NCBI GenBank assembly: GCA_963728195.1
Contig: CAVSIX010000011.1
Coordinates: 186,001-250,000 of the forward strand
Direction: 5' to 3'
Source of the DNA: Sva-07 sp963728195
Lineage (GTDB): Bacteria; Actinomycetota; Acidimicrobiia; Acidimicrobiales; Ilumatobacteraceae
DNA length: 64,000 nt
The position numbers were made by a program, and so were the translations under genes. Numbering within the stretch: the first letter of the stretch is position 1; each line of letters starts with the position of its first letter. Positions 36,130 to 45,335 of the stretch are shown here, in pieces. The notes beneath the pieces are model-generated. The model made no database searches and was not told the DNA's origin. It saw nothing but the letters and a program-made list of their open reading frames with translations.

Positions 36130-36245
36130 CTGTCGCAGACGCAGCGAAGTCCGGTGAGAACCCGGCGCTGTCCCGCAACGGTGGTTCTCCGGTCGTGATG
36201 CCCGCATCCCGACCCGGAGACGAGCCCGGTCGCCTGCCCTGTGAC
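36130..36245 (+). ncRNA. Cobalamin riboswitch
   Basis: Canonical aptamer core: GCAGCGAAGTCCGGTGAGAA at 36141-36160, then CCCGGCGCTGTCCCGCAACG, and the B12 box GAGCCCGGTCGCCTGCCC at 36222-36239. It precedes the substrate-binding lipoprotein gene by ~90 bases and should turn off the B12 uptake operon when cobalamin is abundant. It is not positioned to control the divergent cobO. Confidence 0.95.
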
Positions 36246-36333
36246 GCGACCACCACCCTCGAGGCAAGGGACGGCTCGCCGGTCGGGATCCCCGGCCAGC
36301 ACCCAGCTTGTCCTCCACATCATTGGAGGCATC

Positions 36334-37293
36334 ATGAACACCCGACCCCGTCGGTCCACCCGACGACTGCTCGGCGCCGTCGCCGCACTGGCGATGATCG
36401 CCGCGGCGTGCGGCTCCGACGACGCATCGAATTCGAGTTCCGATCCCAGTTCGAGTTCCACCCTCACCACCGTCGTGGCATCGACCGCACCGGACGGAAC
36501 CCTCGCCGAAGCGGAGGCGGCCGTGCAGCGGGTGGTGTCGCTCAGCCCCACCCACACCGAGATGATGTTCGCCATCGGAGCGGGCGACCAGCTCGTGGCG
36601 GTCGACCAGTTCTCGGACTACCCCATCGAGGCGCAGGCGCTGCCGAACGATCTGTCGGCATTCGACAACAACGTCGAGGCGATCGCTGCCTACGAGCCCG
36701 ACCTCGTGTTGATCGGCGGTGACTTCAACGGACTCGGGCCGCAGCTCGACGAACTCGGCATCGCCTGGTGGGACGGTCCGGCGACCACGACGGTCGACGA
36801 GACCTACCGCCAGATCGAGGAGCTCGGAGCGGCGACCGGGCGCCAGCCCGAGGCCGAGGCGCTGGTGGCCTCGATGCAGGCCGACATCGAGGAGATCGTG
36901 GCGGCGACGCCCGTGCCGGCCGAACCGTTGACGCTGTTCCACGAGCTCGACGACACGCTGTTCACGCTCGACTCGACCACGCTGTTCGGCGAGCTCTACG
37001 GCCTGCTGGGATTGCGCAACATCGCGGACACGGCCGAGGGCGATTCCGGCGGCTACCCGCAGCTCAGCGCCGAATTCGTCGTGTCGGCCGATCCGGATCT
37101 GATCTTCCTCGCAGACACCAAGTGCTGCGGCCAGTCGCTCGACACGGTCGCCGCTCGCGACGGGTGGGCCGACATGACGGCGGTGCAGTCCGGCAACGTG
37201 ATCGAGCTCGACGACGACGTCGCTTCGCGTTGGGGGCCGCGCATCGTCGACTTCCTGCGCGCCGTGTCCGACGCCGTGGTGGCCGCGAACTGA
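36334..37293 (+). CDS. Cobalamin ABC transporter substrate-binding lipoprotein (BtuF-like)
   Basis: A 319-residue extracytoplasmic binding protein. Signal peptide with a lipobox AAAC near residue 26, then a Ser-rich linker. The class III binding-protein fold is evident: QRVVSLSPTHTEMMFAIGAGDQLVAVDQFSDYP, DLVLIGGDFNG and later SADPDLIFLADTKCCG. A GGAGG lies four bases before the ATG. Position behind a cobalamin riboswitch and ahead of BtuC/BtuD-type genes makes cobalamin or cobinamide the likely ligand, although siderophore-binding relatives share the fold. Confidence 0.92.
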   Translation: MNTRPRRSTRRLLGAVAALAMIAAACGSDDASNSSSDPSSSSTLTTVVASTAPDGTLAEAEAAVQRVVSLSPTHTEMMFAIGAGDQLVAVDQFSDYPIEAQALPNDLSAFDNNVEAIAAYEPDLVLIGGDFNGLGPQLDELGIAWWDGPATTTVDETYRQIEELGAATGRQPEAEALVASMQADIEEIVAATPVPAEPLTLFHELDDTLFTLDSTTLFGELYGLLGLRNIADTAEGDSGGYPQLSAEFVVSADPDLIFLADTKCCGQSLDTVAARDGWADMTAVQSGNVIELDDDVASRWGPRIVDFLRAVSDAVVAAN

Positions 37294-37309
37294 CCGGCGG
37301 CGATCGGGC

Positions 37310-38422
37310 ATGGCTGTCGTCGGAGTCGAAGGGGAGGTGACGGGCGCCGCTGCGCGTCGCCCCCTCGCGCTCGCCGCGACGGCTCGACGCGGCGACCTTC
37401 GGTGGTACCTCGGCGCCGGCGCCGTGTTGGTGATCTCGATCGTGATCGGCGCCTCGATCGGCCCGGCCGGTCCCGCGGCCTGGCGTGTTCCGCTGGCGTT
37501 GATCGATCACCTGCCGCTCGTCTCCGTCGACTCGGGCGTCACGACCGCCGAATGGAACATCGTGTGGCGCATCCGCATGCCGCGCGTGATCCTGGCAGCA
37601 CTCGTCGGCGGCATGCTGTCGGTGGCAGGCGCCGGCTACCAGGGTGTGTTCCGCAATCCGCTCGTGGATCCGTATCTCCTCGGCGCCGCGGCAGGAGCCG
37701 GCCTCGGGGCCACGATCGCACTCACCATCGGCCGCGGCATCACGTCGTCGTGGCCCATCGACCCGGTGGTGGCGGCCGCCTTCCTCGCATCGATCGCCAC
37801 GGTGGCGGTGACCTACGTCGTCGGCTCGTCGTTCAGCGGCTCCGACGCCGGCGCCCGCACGGGGGTGACGCTGGTGCTGGCGGGTGTGGCGGTCGTGTCG
37901 TTCGTGACTGCGGTGCAGACGTTCATCCTGCAACGCAACCAGAACGTCGTGCGCGAGGTGTTCCAGTGGATCCTCGGCCGGCTGTCCGGCGCCACATGGG
38001 CCGACGTGCGCCTGATCCTGCCGTACGTGACGATCAGCGCGATCGTGCTGATGTTGCACCGCCGCCATCTCGACGTGTTCCGTGTCGGCGACGACGAAGC
38101 TGCCTCGCTCGGGGTGTCGGTCGGTCGAACCCGGCTCGTCATCGTCGTCGGGGCGACCCTCGGCACTGCGGCCGTCGTGTCGGTGAGCGGCCTGATCGGC
38201 TTCGTCGGCCTCGTCGTCCCCCACGCCATCCGCCTGATGGCGGGTGCCGGGTACCGCCGCCTGATCCCACTGTCGATGCTGCTCGGGGCCTCGTTCCTGA
38301 TCCTCGCCGACATCCCGGGGAGGATGCTGTCGAGCCCGGCGGAGACCCCGATCGGTGTGGTGACCGCCTTCATCGGCGCCCCGTTCTTCATCTACCTGTT
38401 GCGAACACGGAGGATGACGTGA
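37310..38422 (+). CDS. Cobalamin ABC transporter permease (BtuC/FecCD family)
   Basis: Membrane subunit with about ten hydrophobic segments, 370 residues. FecCD/BtuC landmarks: RIRMPRVILAALVGGMLSVAGAGYQGVFRNPLVDPYLLGAAAGAGLG, GRLSGATWADV, SLGVSVGRTRL and GLIGFVGLVVPHAIRLMAG with the coupling-helix region, then DIPGRMLSSPAETPIGVVTAFIGAPFFIYLL. Its stop overlaps the GTG of the ATPase gene. The first ~25 residues are not conserved; an in-frame GTG at 37337 is possible. Confidence 0.93.
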   Translation: MAVVGVEGEVTGAAARRPLALAATARRGDLRWYLGAGAVLVISIVIGASIGPAGPAAWRVPLALIDHLPLVSVDSGVTTAEWNIVWRIRMPRVILAALVGGMLSVAGAGYQGVFRNPLVDPYLLGAAAGAGLGATIALTIGRGITSSWPIDPVVAAAFLASIATVAVTYVVGSSFSGSDAGARTGVTLVLAGVAVVSFVTAVQTFILQRNQNVVREVFQWILGRLSGATWADVRLILPYVTISAIVLMLHRRHLDVFRVGDDEAASLGVSVGRTRLVIVVGATLGTAAVVSVSGLIGFVGLVVPHAIRLMAGAGYRRLIPLSMLLGASFLILADIPGRMLSSPAETPIGVVTAFIGAPFFIYLLRTRRMT

Positions 38423-39204
38423 GCGTCCTCGAGTTCGATGCGGTGAGCGTGAGCTACGGCCGGAACCGGGTGGTCGACACCTTCACCGACCGCGTCGAGT
38501 CGGGGGAGTGGCTGGGGGTGATCGGACCGAACGGCGCCGGCAAGTCGTCGTTGCTGCGCGCCGCTGCGGGGCTCGTCGGTTTCGAGGGCGATGTCCGGGT
38601 CGGGGGATCGGCGTTGTCGACGATGTCTCACTCCAGCCGGGCCCAGCACGTCGCCTACGTCGCACAGGACCCGCTGATCCCCGACGACATGTGCGTGTTC
38701 GACTACATCCTGCTCGGGCGCACGCCCTACGTCGGCTACTTCGGTACCGAGTCCGGCGAGGATCGTGACGTGGTGGCCGACGTGATCGACCGGTTGCGGC
38801 TCGGCGAGTTCGCCACGCGGATGCTCGGTTCGATGAGCGGCGGCGAACGCCAACGCGCCGTACTCGCGCGGGCGCTCGCCCAAGAGGCGCCGGTGCTGCT
38901 GCTCGACGAACCGACGTCGGCGCTCGACATCGGCCACCAGCAGCAGGCGCTCGAGCTGGTGACCGAGCTGCGTGAGCACAGCGGGCTCACCGTGGTCTCG
39001 GCGATGCACGACCTGACGCTCGCGGGTACCTACACCGATCGGCTGGTGTTGCTCGACGGCGGTCTCGTGGCGGCGAGCGGGCGCGCCACCGACGTGCTGA
39101 CCGCGGAACGCCTCGGCGAGGTCTTCCACGTGTGTGTCACCGTCGACGTCGATCCCTCCGATGGTGCCGTCATCGTCGTTCCCCGCCGCGGCTTCCCCAT
39201 CTGA
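38419..39204 (+). CDS. Cobalamin ABC transporter ATP-binding protein (BtuD-like)
   Basis: 261-residue ATPase. Walker A GPNGAGKSSLL near residue 36, Q-loop YVAQDPLIPDD, signature MSGGERQRAVLARAL, Walker B VLLLDEPTSALD and switch His in SAMHDLTLAG. Overlaps the permease stop by GTGA. Completes a riboswitch-led three-gene B12 uptake operon. Confidence 0.93.
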   Translation: MSVLEFDAVSVSYGRNRVVDTFTDRVESGEWLGVIGPNGAGKSSLLRAAAGLVGFEGDVRVGGSALSTMSHSSRAQHVAYVAQDPLIPDDMCVFDYILLGRTPYVGYFGTESGEDRDVVADVIDRLRLGEFATRMLGSMSGGERQRAVLARALAQEAPVLLLDEPTSALDIGHQQQALELVTELREHSGLTVVSAMHDLTLAGTYTDRLVLLDGGLVAASGRATDVLTAERLGEVFHVCVTVDVDPSDGAVIVVPRRGFPI

Positions 39205-39211
39205 CCTCGGG

Positions 39212-39288
39212 TGCCGTTCACCCCCCGTTCGTGTACGGATTCCGGTGGGGCGTCCCACCCGGAGTGCAACGCAAACGGGAAGGGGGTT
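39212..39288. terminator. Structured region after the B12 operon
   Basis: An outer pairing of CCCCCCGTT with AACGGGAAGGGGG and an inner near-perfect CCGGTGGG / CCCACCCGG hairpin span the gap before the aldolase gene. Short TTT follows. Probably a terminator; the fold was judged by eye. Confidence 0.45.
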
Positions 39289-39294
39289 TACGCT
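39289..39294 (+). promoter_or_regulatory. -10 element TACGCT for the aldolase-like gene
   Basis: TACGCT ends six bases before the ATG at 39301, the same leaderless spacing seen at other genes. Confidence 0.45.
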
Positions 39295-39300
39295 GAGACG

Positions 39301-40093
39301 ATGAGTGCCGGATCGACCGAGTCGCCGTATCCGACGTTTCCGGGCGTCGACGCATTCGATGCCGTCCGGACCCCGGAGGCCGAGCGGATCCACCGCCGGC
39401 GGATGTGCGCCCTCGGCTACCGCATCTTCGGTGCGTTGCGCTGGGGCCAGCTCGGCGACGGCCACATCTCGGCACGTGACCCGATCCTGACCGACCACTT
39501 CTGGCTGCTCGACTGGGGTGTCCCGTTCCATCGAGCGACCGTCGACCAGCTCGTGCTGGTCGGCCCCGACGGCCGCGTGATCGACGGTGACGGAAACCCG
39601 ACCGGCGCCGTCAACACGGCGGGCTACAACATCCACGCCCCGTTGCTCGCCGCTCGCCCCGACGTCGTCAGCGCCGCCCACACCCACACCGCATTCGGCA
39701 CTCCCGTGGGCCGCCAACGTGCAGCCGTTCCGCGCACTCAGCCAGGAGTCGTGTGCGTTCGTGTTCGACCAGTCGCTCTTCGACGACGAGGAGGTCGAGG
39801 TGCTGTCCTACGACGGCGGCAAGCGGATCGCCGCGGCACTCGGCGACCGCAAGTTCTGCATCCTGCGCAACCACGGTCCGCTCACCGTCGGCGCCTCCGT
39901 CGAGGAGGCGGTCGGCTGGTTCGTGATGGCCGAGCGCGTCGCCGAGGTGCACGTCAAGGCGCCCCACGGCATCCCGATCTCCGACGAGGCCGCCGCGGTG
40001 GCCGCCGAGACCCTGGCGCCGCCGTCAACCGGATGGCGGATGTTCCAGTGGCTGCGGCGCAGCCTGATCGACGATCCCGACGTCGTCGGCTGA
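39301..40093 (+). pseudogene. Class II aldolase/adducin family gene split by a one-base insertion
   Basis: Zinc-dependent aldolase/adducin-type protein. From the ATG the frame gives RRRMCALGYRIFGALRWGQLGDGHISARDP, VNTAGYNIHAPLLAARPDVVSAAHTHTAFGTP (metal-binding His pair), then shifts at 39703-39705. Dropping one C from that CCC run restores WAANVQPFRALSQESCAFVF and the rest, ending RRSLIDDPDVVG at 40093 with the third metal His in LRNHGPLTVG. As written neither piece is functional. A sequencing slip in CCC or a recent mutation are both possible. Its 3' end overlaps the convergent ltrA-like gene by 69 bases. Confidence 0.83.
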
Positions 40094-41239
40094 CGGCCCG
40101 CCCTCGATCCGGAGGTGCTCGATCACCAGCGTGGCGAGCACGATCACGTCGATGGCGACGATCAGCCATGCGCCGTCGAGACCGCCGCCCGCGACCATCA
40201 GCACGGCCATGGCGGCGATGGCGACGAGACGTTCCTGTGCGACCGCTCGGAACGACCGGTACACGCCGCCGGCGATGCCTCCGAAGAAGAGTGCGAAGCC
40301 GACTGCCCCGATGATCCGGAACGATGCGTCGGTCGGTGTTTCGGGGTGGACGGCCATCTCCTCGAACGCCACCGCCATCAGGATGATGCCGGCCACGATC
40401 GCCGCGTGGAGGTACGTGTAGACGTCTCGAGCGAACCGGCCGCGTTCGGCGGGCGGCGTCTCCTCGGCACGGTGTTCGAACGCCGGGCCGACGCGGTCGA
40501 AGTACGACCACCACAGCAGTCCCGCGAACGCGCCTGCCGCGACGAGCGCGAGTACGGCGCCGGCGCCGATGCCGAACGGCCCACCGGACGCGCCCTCGAT
40601 CACCGAGTTCCCGATCGCGATGATCACCTCACCCATCGCCACGATGATGATCAGCCCGTGTCGCTCCGCGAAATGGCCGGCACGGATGATCCAGGTGCCG
40701 CTGCCGGCGCGGATCGTGGCCAGGAAGAAGACGGAGATCCCGACGACCCACAGCACGACCCGGGCGGTCCCCGGAACGAAGCCGCCCACCACGATGATCG
40801 TCATCGCAACCACGTTGGGAATCGCGTACCGCACCGCCGACGCGAACTCGGCATTGTCGCCGGCGAGGCCGCTGACCATCATGCCGAGAGCGGTGAGGAA
40901 GATCACCGCCAGCGGGATCGCGAACAGTGCACCTCCGTCGTCCAACGCCGTGCCGACGGCTGCCGCCATCGGGACGCTCGCGGCGGTGGCGACGAGGAAC
41001 AACAGCCGCACCGATCGCTGGTTGCCGGGGACGGCGTTCGCCGACCAGGTGAACTGCGACCACGGCAGCCAGAGCATGAGAAAGATCAGCGACGACTCAC
41101 CGATCCCGCCCCATGTCGGGTCGTGGACCACGATCCCGACGAGCTGCGAGAAGGCGAAGACGTAGGCGAGGTCGAAGAAGAGTTCGACCGGATCGGCCGT
41201 GAAGTCCTCCGTCCGCTCCGGAATCTCCAGTCCGCGCAT
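40025..41239 (-). CDS. Low-temperature requirement A (LtrA) family membrane protein
   Basis: A 404-residue polytopic protein with about eleven hydrophobic segments. LtrA family marks: VELFFDLAYVFAFSQLV near the N-terminus, the LWLPWSQFTWSANAVPGN segment, and AERHGLIIIVAMGEVIIAIG in the middle. In Listeria ltrA is needed for growth in the cold, but the biochemical role is unknown. The start at 41239 follows family homology. The end overlaps the frameshifted aldolase gene. Confidence 0.88.
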   Translation of the reverse strand: MRGLEIPERTEDFTADPVELFFDLAYVFAFSQLVGIVVHDPTWGGIGESSLIFLMLWLPWSQFTWSANAVPGNQRSVRLLFLVATAASVPMAAAVGTALDDGGALFAIPLAVIFLTALGMMVSGLAGDNAEFASAVRYAIPNVVAMTIIVVGGFVPGTARVVLWVVGISVFFLATIRAGSGTWIIRAGHFAERHGLIIIVAMGEVIIAIGNSVIEGASGGPFGIGAGAVLALVAAGAFAGLLWWSYFDRVGPAFEHRAEETPPAERGRFARDVYTYLHAAIVAGIILMAVAFEEMAVHPETPTDASFRIIGAVGFALFFGGIAGGVYRSFRAVAQERLVAIAAMAVLMVAGGGLDGAWLIVAIDVIVLATLVIEHLRIEGGPSADDVGIVDQAAPQPLEHPPSG

Positions 41240-41309
41240 GCGCCGACCGTAGTCCGTGTCACGACCGGAGGACTTTCCGTCGATCCGACGTGCCTCAGCC
41301 TCCGGTGCC

Positions 41310-41753
41310 TCAGCCTCCGGTCGTGGTCGGGATCAACGCCCCGCCGCAGTTCTGCGACCGGATCGCCTCCCACTGGGCGACGAACGTGTCGCGCGCCGTG
41401 GCCACCGAGGCGGCGGCTTCGCCGATCGTCTCGGATCCTCCGATGCCCGAGACGCTGCTCTGCAGATCCTCGTAGGCGGTCTGGAGTGCGTCGGCTTCGG
41501 CCTGGCCCACTTCCTGTGCCGCATCCCGAACCTCGGCAACCGCAGCTTCCAGATCGGCGACCGCAGACTCGACGTCATCGAGCGTCGTGTCGACGCTGAT
41601 GTCGGTGAGGGTCGCCTCGGCGTCAGCGGCGTCGGCAATGGATTGGCAGAAGTCGGCCTTGGCCTCGTCGACGGTCGGCTCATCGGACCCGCAAGCCGTG
41701 AACGCTGCGGCCATGACGAGAGCGATGCCGAGTGCGGCGGTACGTGATTTCAT
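41310..41753 (-). CDS. Small helical lipoprotein of unknown function
   Basis: 147 residues. A signal peptide ends in the lipobox FTAC at about residue 21, then CGSDEPTVDEAKADFCQSIADA. The mature part is Ala/Glu/Asp-rich and almost certainly a long helical bundle or coiled coil (VESAVADLEAAVAEVRDAAQEVGQAEADAL). Two mature cysteines flank the helices (DFCQS and SQNCGG). This design is common in actinobacterial surface lipoproteins of no known role. Confidence 0.8.
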   Translation of the reverse strand: MKSRTAALGIALVMAAAFTACGSDEPTVDEAKADFCQSIADAADAEATLTDISVDTTLDDVESAVADLEAAVAEVRDAAQEVGQAEADALQTAYEDLQSSVSGIGGSETIGEAAASVATARDTFVAQWEAIRSQNCGGALIPTTTGG

Positions 41754-41860
41754 GTGGTGCTCCTGGTGTAGGGGGGATGACGATCGGCGAGAGCCGAACG
41801 ACGCGCTCATCGTGCGCTGGGGTCCCCGCAGCCGCATCACCCGTTCCGGGCGACTCCGTT

Positions 41861-42751
41861 TCAACCCAGCACGACGACGCCGACGACCCCGACGAGCACC
41901 AGCGCACTGGCCGCGTACTCCGCTCGGGTGTGTGTCTCGTGGAGGACCCATGCCGAGATGGCGAAGGCGATCACCAGCTCGACCTGGCCGAGCGTGCGGA
42001 CCTTGGCCGCATTCTCCAAGGTGACGGCGACCGCCCAGCCGGCCGAACCGCACAGGCTGAGGATTCCCACCGGCAGCGCCGCGCGCCATACGGCACCGAC
42101 ACGAACCAGCTCTCGGCGGTCACGGGACATCAGCCACGACCCGTTCAGCACGGTCTGGATGCCGAGCATCACGGTCAACGTGAGGAGCGCGCGGTCCCAC
42201 GTCGATCCACCCTCGAGTGACGTCGACGCACCCCGAATCCCGACGGCCGCGACTGCGAAGCAGCCTCCGGCGACGATGCCCATCAAGGCGGCAGGGTCGC
42301 CTGCGCGACCCAGGATGTCGCCCAGACGGTGCGGCGCTGCCAGCCACGCCACGCCGGCCATGCACACGATCGCGGCCACCCATCCCAGCGGTTCGAGGGG
42401 TTCGCCGAGTGCGATCGCCGACACGATCGCCACCTGGATCACCTCCGTCTTGGCATAGACGGTACCGATCGCGAAGTCGCGGAGGTCGAACGCTCGCAAG
42501 AGCGCCAGCGTCCCGAGGATCTGTGCCGCACCGGCGCCGACGATGATCGGCCAGAATCGCCATGGCACAGCGGGCAGCTCGTCGCCGACGATCGCGAACG
42601 TCACGGTCGACGCCAGCACCGCCAGCGGAAATCCGTACGCGTACCGCACGAATCCGGCGCCGTTGACCGACAGCACCGATCGCAGCCGGTGCTGGCGAGA
42701 CGTCCGCAGCACCTGGAACGTCGCTGCGGCCAGCGTGATCGGAATCCACAT
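41861..42751 (-). CDS. EamA/DMT-type transporter
   Basis: 296 residues with ten hydrophobic segments forming two EamA repeats. Family blocks: PITLAAATFQVLRTSRQH, IIVGAGAAQILGTLALLRAFDLRDFAIGTVYAKTEVIQVAIVSAIALGE and the second repeat end VELVIAFAISAWVLHE. Substrate unknown; relatives export amino acids or nucleotides. ATG at 42751 is preferred over a GTG two codons earlier. It follows zwf on the same strand but a repeated terminator lies between. Confidence 0.85.
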   Translation of the reverse strand: MWIPITLAAATFQVLRTSRQHRLRSVLSVNGAGFVRYAYGFPLAVLASTVTFAIVGDELPAVPWRFWPIIVGAGAAQILGTLALLRAFDLRDFAIGTVYAKTEVIQVAIVSAIALGEPLEPLGWVAAIVCMAGVAWLAAPHRLGDILGRAGDPAALMGIVAGGCFAVAAVGIRGASTSLEGGSTWDRALLTLTVMLGIQTVLNGSWLMSRDRRELVRVGAVWRAALPVGILSLCGSAGWAVAVTLENAAKVRTLGQVELVIAFAISAWVLHETHTRAEYAASALVLVGVVGVVVLG

Positions 42752-42759
42752 GAGCACGC

Positions 42760-42796
42760 AGTGTTACACCGGGGGTCTGACCCCAGGCGTGACGGT
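42760..42796. terminator. 37-bp repeated hairpin, copy 3
   Basis: GTTACACC and GGCGTGAC arms around GGGGGTCTGACCCC. Here the flanking genes are not convergent: zwf ends on it and the EamA gene starts just beyond, both on the minus strand, so it should insulate the transporter from zwf transcription. Confidence 0.83.
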
Positions 42797-44262
42797 TACG
42801 AGCGGTCGGGGGTCGGCAGGAACCAGTGGTCGTCGTTGACGAGGATGTCGTCGGCGTCGGCGGGGCCCCACGAACCACGGAAGTACGGCACGACGTTGCC
42901 GGGGTCGTCGAGTGCGGGCTGCACCACGCGCCAGGTGCCCTCGACGATGTCCTGGCGGGCGAACCGTCGCAACGATCCGATCAGGGCATCGCCGAGCAGG
43001 CGTTCGTAGGCGTCCTGGCGCTCGCCGAGTGCGGCCGCGAAGTCGACGTCGACGTCGACCTCCTGGCTGTCGAGGTCGGGTCCCGGCGTCTTGGCCTGCA
43101 GCGCGAACGTGACGCCATCGTGCTTGCCGAGCCGGAGCCGGATCAGGTTGCGACCCGGTGGTGGACCGCCCGACTCGTCGAACAGCATCCTCGGTGGCTC
43201 GCGCAGCTCGATCACCGCCTCGGTCGCGCTCTGCGCCATCGCCTTGCCGACGCGGATGTACCACGGCACGCCGGCCCATCGCCACGAGTCGATCTCGAGG
43301 CGAACCGCGGCGAACGTCTCGACGTTCGACTGCGGATCGACGCCCGGTTCGTCGCGGTAGCCCACGTACTGCCCGCGCACGAGCGCATCGGTCTCGATCG
43401 GTCGCATCGCAGCGATCACCTTGGCCTTCTCGTCCTGCAGGAAGCCGGAGTCTGCGCCGGCCGGGGGCTCCATCGCCAGCAGGGACACGACCTGCAGCAC
43501 ATGGTTCTGCAGCACGTCGCGGATCGCGCCGACGCCTTCGTAGAACGAGCCGCGGCCTTCCACGTCGAGCGTCTCGGACATCGTCACCTGCACACTGCGC
43601 ACGTAGTTGCGGTTCCACACCGGCTCGAGCAGCGTGTTCGCGAAGCGGAACACGAGCAGGTCCTCCACGGCCTCCTTGCCGAGGTAGTGGTCGATACGGA
43701 AGATGTGATCCTCGGCGAAGATCTCGTGCAGCGTCTTGTTCAGCTCGATCGCCGACGGAAGGTCACGTCCGAACGGCTTCTCGACGACGATGCGCCCGCG
43801 CTGGTGGAGGTCGACCGACGCCAGCTTCTGTGCGACCGTCGGGAACATGTCGGGTGGGATCGCCATGTAGAACACCGCCACCATCGAGTTGTGACGGTCG
43901 AGCGTCGCACGCAGTTCGCTCCAGGTGTGCTCGTCGGCGTAGTCGCCCTGCACGAGATCGAGCCGTTTGCAGAGTGCGTCGAGCACCTCGGGGTCGGGGT
44001 CGTCGATGTGTTCCATCACCGAGTCGTGGGCGTGGCGGCGGAAGTCGTCGTCGGTCCAGTCGCTGCGCGCCACGCCGATCACCGGCACCTGCAACACACC
44101 CGACCTGGCCAGGCGGTAGAGCGCGGGGAACAGCTTGCGTACCGCGAGGTCGCCGGTGGCGCCGAACAGCACGAGCGCGTCGGCGCCGGGCTGGTTGGTC
44201 TGCATGCGCGCTGTGCCGACGTGTCCCGTGACGACGGTGGGGTCGGTGTGTTCGTCGGTCAT
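42796..44262 (-). CDS. zwf: Glucose-6-phosphate dehydrogenase
   Basis: First step of the oxidative pentose-phosphate pathway, yielding NADPH. Landmarks: VLFGATGDLAVRKLFPALYRLA (cofactor loop), VVEKPFGRDLPSA, the catalytic RIDHYLGKEAVEDLL block, SGFLQDEKAKVI and WAGVPWYIRVGKAM. 488 residues. The ATG at 44262 overlaps the gnd stop by ATGA, so zwf is downstream of gnd in one transcript; the unusual order gnd-zwf puts the third pathway enzyme first. Confidence 0.96.
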   Translation of the reverse strand: MTDEHTDPTVVTGHVGTARMQTNQPGADALVLFGATGDLAVRKLFPALYRLARSGVLQVPVIGVARSDWTDDDFRRHAHDSVMEHIDDPDPEVLDALCKRLDLVQGDYADEHTWSELRATLDRHNSMVAVFYMAIPPDMFPTVAQKLASVDLHQRGRIVVEKPFGRDLPSAIELNKTLHEIFAEDHIFRIDHYLGKEAVEDLLVFRFANTLLEPVWNRNYVRSVQVTMSETLDVEGRGSFYEGVGAIRDVLQNHVLQVVSLLAMEPPAGADSGFLQDEKAKVIAAMRPIETDALVRGQYVGYRDEPGVDPQSNVETFAAVRLEIDSWRWAGVPWYIRVGKAMAQSATEAVIELREPPRMLFDESGGPPPGRNLIRLRLGKHDGVTFALQAKTPGPDLDSQEVDVDVDFAAALGERQDAYERLLGDALIGSLRRFARQDIVEGTWRVVQPALDDPGNVVPYFRGSWGPADADDILVNDDHWFLPTPDRS

Positions 44263-45284
44263 CGTGTCGTCTCCTTGCGTTCGATGTGGCCGCCGAAGCC
44301 GGCGCGCATCGCCGACAGCACCTGGTCGGCGACGTCGGATCGTCCCCGCGACGAGAAGCGCTGGTACAGCGCGGCGGACAGCACGGGGACGGGGACGCCC
44401 TCGTCGATGGCGGCGTTGACGGTCCAGCGTCCCTCGCCCGAGTCGCTGACGACGCCGGCGTAGGCGTCGAGGCGCGGGTCGGCATGGAACGCCTCGGCGG
44501 TCAGGTCGAGCAGCCACGAGCTGATCACCGACCCCCGGCGCCACACCTCGGTGATCCGCCCGAGGTCGAGGTCGTAGCGGTAGTACGGCGCGGCATCGAG
44601 CGGTGCGGTCTCGGCGTCGACGGGATGACCGACCGCACCGATGTTCGCTTTGGCGAGCACGTTGAGGCCCTCCGCATAGGCCGCCATCAGCCCGTACTCG
44701 ATCCCGTTGTGCACCATCTTCACGAAGTGACCGGCGCCGCTCGGGCCGCAGTGCAACCAGCCGTGCTCCTCGGGCGACTCAGCATCCACGCGGCCCGGCG
44801 TCCGCGAGCTCGTGCCGATGCCCGGTGCCAGCGACTCGAAGATCGGGGTCAGCCGTTCGACGGCGGGATCCGGTCCGCCGATCATCAAGCAGTAGCCGCG
44901 CTCGAGGCCGAACACACCGCCGCTCACACCGACGTCGAGATAGTCGATGCTGTCGGGGGCCAGTGCGGCAGAACGGTCGACGTCGTGGCGGTACCACGAA
45001 TTGCCGCCGTCGATGATCGTGTCACCGGCGTCGAGCAGCGGTGCCAGCGAATCGACCGTCGCACCGACGAACGCCGCCGGCACCATGATCCAGATCGCGC
45101 GTGGCGGCTCCATCGCTGCGACGAGTTCGTGGAGTGATCGGGCCCCGGTCACCCCGAGTTCCTCTTCGAGCTCGGCGATCGGCGCCTCGTCGACGTCGTG
45201 GACCACGCAGTCGTGGCCGTCGTGGTGGAGCCGGCGCACCATGTTGGCGCCCATCCGGCCGAGTCCGATCATTGCGAGTTGCAT
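44259..45284 (-). CDS. gnd: 6-phosphogluconate dehydrogenase (decarboxylating), short GndA type
   Basis: Oxidatively decarboxylates 6-phosphogluconate to ribulose-5-phosphate. Motifs: MIGLGRMGANMVRRL, IIDGGNSWYRHD, YLDVGVSGGVFGLERGYCLMIGG, and the catalytic HCGPSGAGHFVKMVHNGIEYGLM. 341 residues: the short class, often NAD-dependent, rather than the ~470-residue form. Its end overlaps the zwf start by four bases. No opcA or transaldolase is present nearby. Confidence 0.94.
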   Translation of the reverse strand: MQLAMIGLGRMGANMVRRLHHDGHDCVVHDVDEAPIAELEEELGVTGARSLHELVAAMEPPRAIWIMVPAAFVGATVDSLAPLLDAGDTIIDGGNSWYRHDVDRSAALAPDSIDYLDVGVSGGVFGLERGYCLMIGGPDPAVERLTPIFESLAPGIGTSSRTPGRVDAESPEEHGWLHCGPSGAGHFVKMVHNGIEYGLMAAYAEGLNVLAKANIGAVGHPVDAETAPLDAAPYYRYDLDLGRITEVWRRGSVISSWLLDLTAEAFHADPRLDAYAGVVSDSGEGRWTVNAAIDEGVPVPVLSAALYQRFSSRGRSDVADQVLSAMRAGFGGHIERKETTR

Positions 45285-45335
45285 GTGAACAGCCTGCCAC
45301 GGTCCGGCCCCGCCGAATCCCCGAGCGGCGCGCGG

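Noticed and set aside
42826..44463. Plus-strand open frame opposite zwf and gnd
   Set aside because: Shadow frame of the dehydrogenase genes, Arg/Val/His-rich and without motifs.
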